The notes under the pieces were generated by a model. That model saw only the letters and a program-made list of their open reading frames with translations, was not told the origin of the DNA and ran no database searches. Of a DNA stretch of 49,761 bases, positions 43,576-49,761 are shown piece after piece. Source of the DNA: a candidate division FCPU426 bacterium (GTDB taxonomy: Bacteria > Oederibacteriota > JAAXVQ01 > JAUVAV01); NCBI GenBank assembly GCA_030591525.1, contig JAUVAV010000024.1:1-49761 (forward strand). The letters run 5' to 3'. A program made the position numbers and the translations under genes. The stretch's first letter is position 1. Every line of letters starts with the position of its first letter.

Positions 43576-46500
43576 CTACTTTATTATAACTATTTTCTTC
43601 TTTTTTATTTTTACCACGCGTCCGTCATTATAATGGATCCTCACTAATGCCCAATAAATACCCGGACCAATGCTTTGGGTATTCCAATTCAGCACTTCCC
43701 CCTTATTGGCCTCTCCGTAATGCTCCATTACGCGTGAAACTTTATCCCCTAAAATATTGAGAACCAAAAGTTCTACCCGGGCCGGGCCGTCCAGGTTAAA
43801 GAAGAAACGTACCCGTCCGATAGTGCTGGGATTAGGCGCTGGAATAACTTCCGCCTCCGGGATAAACAGCAGGATATCATAGGGGATGCTTTCTGGTCCG
43901 TGATTCTGGGTGCTCTGGATATCCAGAGTGTAATGACCGGAAGCAGGATTTGCAAAACCCAGTTCTTCAGGAATCAATATCTCGAAGAGACTGCGGGCCG
44001 CCAGAGTGATGGGCATTATAAAAGACAGGGTCTGCCCCGCCAGGGCGGGCAGAGGAATGGGCGTATTATTGATAAATATCACGTTGGGCAAAATCGCAAC
44101 CGGCATTCCTGTTCCCGCCGGGAATTTCATGGAAATCTTATCAATGCCGCTTACCAGCTCATTGATTGCATTAACTTGCCCCGCAATTTTATATTCCGCT
44201 ATCATGTTTTCCATGGCCGGTTTAACCGTAACCCGCAGGTCCGTCATATTCGCTAAAACGATTTCCAACTGATTATTAACATCGCCGCTGTTCGCAAAGC
44301 CGGAGGCTGTCCTGGCGCTCAGCGTCACTTTCCCGGCCTCGCTGTGCCGGCTGCGCACTGCAAAAGTCACGATTCCTTCCAGGGTTTCAACTTGAAACCC
44401 ATCTAGTATGGGATCGGCATCCGGGGTAATAATGTCTCCCAGGGAGGAAGAAACCGTAACCAGGGTTCCATCGCTGACCAGGGTTCCGGGGCTGTCGCTT
44501 AAATAAATCGGAGAGGTTGTAATAACCGATTCGCTGACGCCGTCTGCCAGGATAACATGCGGATCCGCAGTAAGGGTAATGACCCCTCCCGCTGAAATAT
44601 AATTGAAATCTATGCTGTCTATCTGGCCTGTATTGCCGACCGCGTCGGCCACGAAAAAATTCACAAAATAAAAGCCATCCCGGACCACGGGCGTGTTGGG
44701 AATACTGCCGATAGTTCCAATACTGTCATGGGCATAAGTGGAGGGTATTTTCCAGCCCACCATATAACTCGCCCCGGGAATTAAACCATTGACCTCAACT
44801 CCATAGGTGGGATCAATTACAGTAGAGGTTTCAAAAACAAAGCTTTTCCGTGTATAAAAATACTCGGTTTCAGTCCAGTTGTGATAATCTCTGACCGCCT
44901 GGTCAATATCGTTGATTTGGAAGATTTCTGCAGTCTCACCAGCCAAGGGCTGGTATCGATGCCCTAAAAAAGGACCTGGCAGTTTAATCTCTCCGGATTC
45001 CGAAGCCTTGACACTGCCTTCAGACAAGCCGACGTAAATATCCACTGAGCAGGCATCCAGGTTAAGACCTGAGCCGGATGAGCCGTCCCGCAGATCCGGA
45101 TCCATGATCGTAGCTTGAACATCGGAAAAACTGGAAGAAAATGAGCCGGGAACCGGTCTGGTGGAAAAAGGATTCCAGGACACTAAGTGGGGCAGACTGA
45201 CATCATTATAGAAAACATAGGAGGCATTCCTGACATTGGGTGAACCGAAGTTGGCGGTAATCTGGTCTTCCAGATGAATCTGGATGGTATGCCGGCCCTC
45301 GACCGTGTTGCCGCCGAAGTCGGGGTATGGAAATATTGCCGGATCGCTCTGCGTAATATCAGCGTCAAAAACATTGTTCAAGTCACTGCCATAACGCTCC
45401 CAGTTATTGTTCGAGGTCAGACTGCATTCATTACTCGGACTATCCGGATTCCACAGACGGACTGTTGATGCCGCGAGATTAAGACGGTCGGCAAAGCTGT
45501 AGTTACGATCCGCAGGCTGATCCTGTGCCGCCACTGAGATATTCTTGGGATAAACCGAGAGGTCGTAGGCTTTGATATAAATTGAATTATTTACCACAAA
45601 GTCATTCGGCGGGATCAGGAGGGGCATTTGTACATGATCCACCTGCGGCGGGATATCATCCACCAGGAACCTGGCCTCCATATCATCCTCGTGATCCGCA
45701 AGGCCGTAATAGGCCCAGTCCCGCGCCTCGTTTAACAGCCTATGCACTCCGCTCTCCGGCGAGTGGGCGCCGGGCACTATGAAGCGTCCCTGGTAATTTT
45801 GAAGACCCAACGCCGTGTAGTTAAGGTTTCCGCTGACCGAATTCGTGTCTTCCTCGTAAATATATATGCGTGAGGGTGCATAGCTGTGATAGGAAATACC
45901 GGAACCATTCAGCGAGGTATGTCCGCCCCAATCATCGGGAGAATCCGTGATATCCGAAATAAAGTAATAAGGAGTTCTCATTTGCGAACCGCGCATTACA
46001 ACATCATTCGGCGTAAGATTGACCGGATTCATGAGTGCATTGATAACCTTAACATTCTGAATCACCGGACCAATATTATCTTTCTTGAACTCACGCGTAG
46101 CCGTGGCGTTTTTGCCGGCTTTATCTTCCAGATAAGCCGAGACCTTGTAGAGCAGGCCATGAGCAAAATTGGTATGGTAATCAGGCGGAGTGGGTATGTG
46201 CCAGTCGATTACTCCATCGCCATCTAATTGAATCCCCGCGTTCGGAGCCGGCAAGGGCGAAACAGTCAGTGTTGACTTAGTGAATTCAATTATAGAAGGG
46301 TTGCAGGAGGTGCAACCACACTCAACCCAGATGCGGGTTAAACCCTGACCCATATAATATGAAGGCGGGGAACCCCGGTTGCGCGATTCCCACTGGATAA
46401 GCGGCTCAGGTACATCGCCGTTATAGCAGAAACTACCATTGGTATTACTGGAATTGTCGGCCATATCATAAATCTCGAGAAAGAGGTAGTACATTGAGCC

Positions 46501-47124
46501 CGTATGAAAGTCGTGACCGCCAGGGTTGTCAGCGGGATAACCGTTTTCAGGTATAAATTCCAGCCTTTCAGCGGCGGTTTTTGATGTTGACCCGGGGACC
46601 GAGGAAACCGTGATATTGCAACGGTCCCAGTCTATGCCGGTTCCGCCCACCGGATCCGAGAGCGGATCAGTAGTATAAATGGTAAAAAGATTTGATGCCA
46701 TGCATGGTTGCCTATCAGGAACTTTCCAGCGGAGCTCCGGCGTATCCGGAGGCGTAATATCCACCCAAATAAGCTGCGGAACCGAGGTAGAGTTTTGCGC
46801 CTCGGCGCGCACTGTCACCGCAGAACCGGTTTCCCCACAATCAAAAGTGCAATTGAAATTACCCGCGTGATTCGAGGTGTCAAAAGCCGTGTCCACGCCG
46901 TCAACCGTAATGGTAACCGCATTGAAAGAACCCGCGTTATTCCCGTCTATGGTAATATTGTTGGTTTGATCGATATAAATAATCTCAGTTCCACCCAAAG
47001 CCGGCTGATTGTCAATGTTATTTATAATAGGGACAGCTCCCCAAGCCGGCCCCACCGTACTCCAGCTAAATAAACCCATTCCCAGTAAGCAACATATAAA
47101 CGTAAGATGTTTTAGATTATTCAT
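43576..47124 (-). CDS. Giant surface protein, paralogue with two repeats and type IX/FlgD-like end
   Basis: I start at ATG 47124 (1182 residues), six bases after AAGGTG, the same layout as in its paralogue; the GTG at 47133 opens the frame but is inside the ribosome site. A signal peptide ends near PAWGA. Only two units of the 111-residue type are present (about 130-345: ELRWKVPDRQPCMASNL and LIQWESRNRGSPPSYYMG). The rest matches the 36715-42318 protein step by step: GGHTSLNGSGISYHSYAP, HLVSWNPFSTRP, the invasin-like VITTSPIYLSDSPGTLV, and a final PAPNPSTIGRVRFFF domain ending KIVIIK. The length difference (685 residues) equals about six repeat units. Its PorV partner is the next gene upstream. 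Confidence 0.86.
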   Translation of the reverse strand: MNNLKHLTFICCLLGMGLFSWSTVGPAWGAVPIINNIDNQPALGGTEIIYIDQTNNITIDGNNAGSFNAVTITVDGVDTAFDTSNHAGNFNCTFDCGETGSAVTVRAEAQNSTSVPQLIWVDITPPDTPELRWKVPDRQPCMASNLFTIYTTDPLSDPVGGTGIDWDRCNITVSSVPGSTSKTAAERLEFIPENGYPADNPGGHDFHTGSMYYLFLEIYDMADNSSNTNGSFCYNGDVPEPLIQWESRNRGSPPSYYMGQGLTRIWVECGCTSCNPSIIEFTKSTLTVSPLPAPNAGIQLDGDGVIDWHIPTPPDYHTNFAHGLLYKVSAYLEDKAGKNATATREFKKDNIGPVIQNVKVINALMNPVNLTPNDVVMRGSQMRTPYYFISDITDSPDDWGGHTSLNGSGISYHSYAPSRIYIYEEDTNSVSGNLNYTALGLQNYQGRFIVPGAHSPESGVHRLLNEARDWAYYGLADHEDDMEARFLVDDIPPQVDHVQMPLLIPPNDFVVNNSIYIKAYDLSVYPKNISVAAQDQPADRNYSFADRLNLAASTVRLWNPDSPSNECSLTSNNNWERYGSDLNNVFDADITQSDPAIFPYPDFGGNTVEGRHTIQIHLEDQITANFGSPNVRNASYVFYNDVSLPHLVSWNPFSTRPVPGSFSSSFSDVQATIMDPDLRDGSSGSGLNLDACSVDIYVGLSEGSVKASESGEIKLPGPFLGHRYQPLAGETAEIFQINDIDQAVRDYHNWTETEYFYTRKSFVFETSTVIDPTYGVEVNGLIPGASYMVGWKIPSTYAHDSIGTIGSIPNTPVVRDGFYFVNFFVADAVGNTGQIDSIDFNYISAGGVITLTADPHVILADGVSESVITTSPIYLSDSPGTLVSDGTLVTVSSSLGDIITPDADPILDGFQVETLEGIVTFAVRSRHSEAGKVTLSARTASGFANSGDVNNQLEIVLANMTDLRVTVKPAMENMIAEYKIAGQVNAINELVSGIDKISMKFPAGTGMPVAILPNVIFINNTPIPLPALAGQTLSFIMPITLAARSLFEILIPEELGFANPASGHYTLDIQSTQNHGPESIPYDILLFIPEAEVIPAPNPSTIGRVRFFFNLDGPARVELLVLNILGDKVSRVMEHYGEANKGEVLNWNTQSIGPGIYWALVRIHYNDGRVVKIKKKKIVIIK

Positions 47125-47144
47125 GGGCGCCACCTTCTTCTTAT

Positions 47145-47295
47145 GTTAGTTATTATTGCGGAAAGAGCAAATTCTCCTCCCTTGATGGGAGGGGATTAAG
47201 GGGAGGGTGAAATAAGCTTTGAAAACACCCCCACCTAACCTCGCCTCTCAAGGGGGAGGAATTTATTTTGACTTTCCGCAACCGTCACTATTTAA
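47145..47295. repeat. Nested repeat: TTGCGGAAAG shell around a CCTCCC element
   Basis: Outer arms TTAGTTATTATTGCGGAAAG (47145-47164) and CTTTCCGCAACCGTCACTAT (from 47272) enclose CTCCTCCCTTGATGGGAGGGG and AAGGGGAGGGTG on the left and CACCCCCACCTAACCTCGCC and TCTCAAGGGGGAGG on the right (47174-47262). The inner part is the 29886-29975 element in opposite orientation. The right shell arm overlaps the last codons and stop of the PorV copy B gene at 47288. Confidence 0.7.
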
Positions 47296-48334
47296 GATAT
47301 TCATACAGATACTTACCCTGTTTTTTCTTCTTCGCCTTTCGGCCTTTACGCCCCGGCTCCCCGCGCGGACCGAACTGCGCCAGCAAACTTATCCGATGCC
47401 CGTCACCAATAAGCGCGTCAGGCGAATACGCGTAGTGCAGTGAATACTCCCTGAGCTTTATTCCCATCCCAAAAGCAAAGCCGGTCATAAAATCTTCCGC
47501 CCCCCGCACGTCGCTGGTATGATATCCGGCGCGAATACTTACTATTCCGAGCAGGGTATATTCCAGGCCCAGCGCGCCTTGCAACGGCTGGTCCTGCGGC
47601 AGGATCCCGTCCAGGGCCAGGACCAGCTCATCCGGTTCAAAAAATCCCAAGGGGATTTTATACGCCGCCCCGATCTGCGTCAGCTGGGGCAGGGAAAAAT
47701 CCGCAAACTTTTTCTGGCCGAGATTTTTTACTGCCGCAGCCACTTTCAGGCCTTCCAGACCCGTAATAATCTGCAATCCCACGTCCCAGGCCAGAAAATA
47801 AAATTTCTTGTCCACCAAATCTTCCTGCATGAATTTGGTGTTTACGCCCAGGCTCAAGGCCGGGCTAATGGATTTAGCTGCTCCCAGTACCGCGATCAAA
47901 CTAAAGGGCTCGATACTCTGGTTGGTACGGATAGGATTATTATAAGCATCCACGTCAAAACGTTCAATCACACCGTATCCGAAATAGCTGATCAGAGCGC
48001 CCAGGGAGATCCAGGGCATTTGGCAGCTGTATCCCACGGCAGCCATATTTATTTCCTCATAAAGACTTGTGTAATCGGCAAATATCTCATGTTGGCTGCC
48101 GGATGTCAGACCGGCCGGATTCCAGACCATTGCTTCCACGCCTTGGGCATTGGCTGCTAATCCTCCACCTATGGATACACCTCTGGCTCCGATGGGAAGT
48201 TTAAATAAAATTCCGGTTTCGCCGGCGCTGCCATAATTAGTTTGTTCTGCCTGAACAGTAAAACCGTTCAGGAAAAAAGCAATAATGAATATAACGCATT
48301 TAATTTTAAGAAAATTTTTCACGGCAGACTCCAT
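47288..48334 (-). CDS. PorV/PorQ-family outer-membrane barrel (copy B)
   Basis: The 348-residue protein is a close paralogue of the 42331-43362 protein (shared FKLPIGARG, VWNPAGLTSGSQHE, RTNQSIEPFSLIA, GHRISLLAQFGPRG). It has a signal peptide (CVIFIIAFFLNGFTVQA). Two starts are possible: ATG 48334, with AGGA eight bases upstream, and GTG 48322, with GGAG six bases upstream, which would align with the start of the paralogue. A near-consensus promoter lies at 48364-48392. Downstream, after the nested repeat, comes the giant surface protein paralogue, repeating the barrel-plus-cargo order of copy A. Confidence 0.87.
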   Translation of the reverse strand: MESAVKNFLKIKCVIFIIAFFLNGFTVQAEQTNYGSAGETGILFKLPIGARGVSIGGGLAANAQGVEAMVWNPAGLTSGSQHEIFADYTSLYEEINMAAVGYSCQMPWISLGALISYFGYGVIERFDVDAYNNPIRTNQSIEPFSLIAVLGAAKSISPALSLGVNTKFMQEDLVDKKFYFLAWDVGLQIITGLEGLKVAAAVKNLGQKKFADFSLPQLTQIGAAYKIPLGFFEPDELVLALDGILPQDQPLQGALGLEYTLLGIVSIRAGYHTSDVRGAEDFMTGFAFGMGIKLREYSLHYAYSPDALIGDGHRISLLAQFGPRGEPGRKGRKAKKKKQGKYLYEYLK

Positions 48335-48363
48335 AAATAAATTCCTGGATATTTAACAAAATA

Positions 48364-48392
48364 ATTATACCACAAAAGTTACCCTTTTGCAA
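48364..48392 (-). promoter_or_regulatory. Sigma70 promoter of PorV copy B
   Basis: TTGCAA (48392-48387), 17 bases, TATAAT (48369-48364) on the minus strand. A short palindrome CAACTTCAAGTTG (48390-48402) overlaps the -35 and could be a regulator site, although no regulator is known. Confidence 0.65.
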
Positions 48393-48432
48393 CTTCAAGT
48401 TGTAACATTATTTAATTGTGGAGGGAGTATTA

Positions 48433-48454
48433 CCGTAGGGGGCCGCCCCTACGG
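48433..48454. repeat. Short GTAGGGG-type inverted repeat
   Basis: CCGTAGGGG (48433-48441), GCCG loop, CCCCTACGG (48446-48454). It lies just past the stop of the diguanylate cyclase gene and is the shortest member of the palindrome family in the window. Confidence 0.6.
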
Positions 48455-48497
48455 AATACAACGAGATAAACAACAACCTTTCAAAGCGGGATTAATT

Positions 48498-49761
48498 TCA
48501 AATCCGCCGGCAGACTCGATTTCTTCCATTTCTCTTGGCCTCATATAATGCTTCATCCGCCCGTTGAATTATGCCCGGCACTGTATCCTCTTCTCCGCCT
48601 ATAAATGAAGTTACACCCATGCTTATGGTAACGTTTACGGTTTTCCCATTATAAGTATATTTGGATATTTCCACCAACTTCCGCAATTTTTCCGCTACTA
48701 TTAGGGCTTCCTTGATCACCGTTTCGGAGAGGATAACTCCAATTTCTTCCCCACCATACCGGCCGACAATGTCAGTCTCCCGGGTCTCCTCCCTGAATAT
48801 CCGGGCGGTTTGCGACAACACTTTATCACCCAGCAGGTGACCATAGGTGTCATTAAAAAGTTTAAAATGGTCTATGTCTATCAGTATAAAGGACAGAGCG
48901 TGATTATAGCGTTTCGTCCGTTTGATCTCTTTTTCCATGGCATTTATAAGGTAGCGCCGGGTATATAACCCGGTCAGGTTATCCCGCTGGTGACTAATTT
49001 CGCGCTGTTTAACGTTTTGCTTAAAAAAATAGAACATTTGATTCATGATATTGGCGACCTGCTGAGTAAAGGCAAATTCCCGAGCCTCAAACTTGATATC
49101 ATAATTACCCATGAAAATATCCTTCAGGCTATGCTCGATTCCGCGAATCGCTTTTACCATCCGCCTTCCCAGGACCAGCGTGATCAGCCATAATAAAAAG
49201 ATCAGGAGAAGAACCAAAGGCATTCCCATCACTGCGGAAAGCCGGCCCAAGCGAACCCAACTTTTCGTCAGATCGAAGCAGAAGAGATATTTTTTCCCAC
49301 TCAATTGATATTTCCAAAGCGGCCAAGCGGACGGAATCAACCTGACCCGACCTTCGGATCCGGCCGGCACCCGTTCGAGCTCAGCCACCATTTGGGAAGG
49401 ATGGAAACCGGCGTTGGCAGGATGTCCCCAGAAATAATAAATTCTTTTGGTATGGTCATACCAGATCAGGAACTCCAAGCCCGGCAGGCGAATTAGTTGA
49501 CCGGCAAGTAGAGACGGCACCGAAATCATTTCATGCTGAGCCGGTTTTTTCAGAGATGAAGCCTTGTCGCCATTATCGGATATCGGCAGGTCGGCCCAGG
49601 GCGGCGTGGAACCCCCGGCCGGCCGTGCATTCACCGTCTCCGGCCACCAAATACTATCGGTCCGCTCCCGTACCATCTGCCGGCACCATTGATCGAAAAT
49701 ATACCCAGCGCCGACGGCCCCCAGTACCACACCAAGTAAAATTACCAGGGTAAAATACCCC
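48498..49761 (-). CDS. Membrane diguanylate cyclase (GGDEF), N-terminus cut by the window
   Basis: The frame stays open through the window edge (preceding codons read GYFTLVILLGVVLGAVGAGY, a membrane helix), so the GTG at 49730 is probably internal and the gene starts outside. About 420 residues are visible: a first helix, an outer domain of about 130 residues (KRIYYFWGHPANAGFHPSQ), and a second helix (MPLVLLLIFLLWLITLVLG). A HAMP-like linker and a C-terminal GGDEF domain follow, with DNLTGLYTRRYL, DIDHFKLFNDTYGH and the active GGEEI. The inhibitory-site RxxD (RETD) lies five residues before GGEE, so product feedback is expected. It makes c-di-GMP, which could act on the MshEN-CheW protein or on surface-protein production. 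Confidence 0.9.
   Translation of the reverse strand, partial: GYFTLVILLGVVLGAVGAGYIFDQWCRQMVRERTDSIWWPETVNARPAGGSTPPWADLPISDNGDKASSLKKPAQHEMISVPSLLAGQLIRLPGLEFLIWYDHTKRIYYFWGHPANAGFHPSQMVAELERVPAGSEGRVRLIPSAWPLWKYQLSGKKYLFCFDLTKSWVRLGRLSAVMGMPLVLLLIFLLWLITLVLGRRMVKAIRGIEHSLKDIFMGNYDIKFEAREFAFTQQVANIMNQMFYFFKQNVKQREISHQRDNLTGLYTRRYLINAMEKEIKRTKRYNHALSFILIDIDHFKLFNDTYGHLLGDKVLSQTARIFREETRETDIVGRYGGEEIGVILSETVIKEALIVAEKLRKLVEISKYTYNGKTVNVTISMGVTSFIGGEEDTVPGIIQRADEALYEAKRNGRNRVCRRI

Overview
All 34 genes I can support lie on the minus strand, so transcription runs from high to low coordinates. The two end genes are cut by the window edges. The owner looks like an uncultured diderm (Gram-negative) bacterium from a candidate phylum. 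Evidence for an outer membrane: the LPS heptose epimerase HldD, five PorV/PorQ-type outer-membrane barrels, an OmpA-like domain, and a TolQ/TolR/TonB set. Large secreted proteins with Thr/Pro linkers and FlgD-like C-terminal domains starting with 'PNPFNP' fit FCB-like or Elusimicrobia/Firestonebacteria/Desantisbacteria-type lineages, but I cannot name the phylum. No tRNA, rRNA, CRISPR array or transposase gene was seen.

Regions in transcription order: (a) 49761-48498, a membrane diguanylate cyclase, cut at its N-terminus. (b) 48392-36715, a tandem duplication of [sigma70 promoter, PorV barrel, giant surface protein]. One copy of the giant protein has gained about six extra 111-residue repeats. 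(c) 36537-27768, an envelope block: HAMP membrane protein, PorV-like barrel with an FlgD-type domain, 1007-residue TPR protein, TolQ/ExbB, two TolR/ExbD, TonB-like protein, and a secreted FlgD/OmpA-like protein. (d) 27608-17316, a secreted acidic protein followed by a chemosensory adaptation cluster (CheR, TPR, MshEN-CheW fusion, TPR, PII-like, CheY, CheC, CheD, CheW, CheY, CheB), with no CheA or receptor in view. (e) 17047-12555, housekeeping genes hldD, xerD-like and a DHH-CBS-tRNA nucleotidyltransferase, tightly coupled. (f) 12320-1, a second surface block: a CTD cargo protein overlapping its PorV barrel, a HAMP protein, a PorV-OmpA fusion, a 1643-residue propeller-like surface protein, and a truncated secreted protein.

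The main hypothesis is that blocks c and d form one envelope-spanning apparatus. A proton-driven TolQRR/TonB motor with TPR and barrel partners would be controlled by a chemosensory adaptation pathway that may also read c-di-GMP (MshEN domain) and a PII-type metabolic signal. The layout recalls, without being identical to, the Agl-Glt gliding machinery of myxobacteria (one TolQ plus two TolR). Separately, four of the five PorV barrels sit next to a protein with a type IX-like C-terminal domain, which suggests dedicated shuttle-cargo pairs.

The gaps between genes are full of small inverted-repeat elements of at least four families, several nested inside each other up to three deep. They usually start at or just after a stop codon. 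Near-consensus sigma70 promoters (TTGACA, 17 bp, TATAAT) precede several surface-protein genes.
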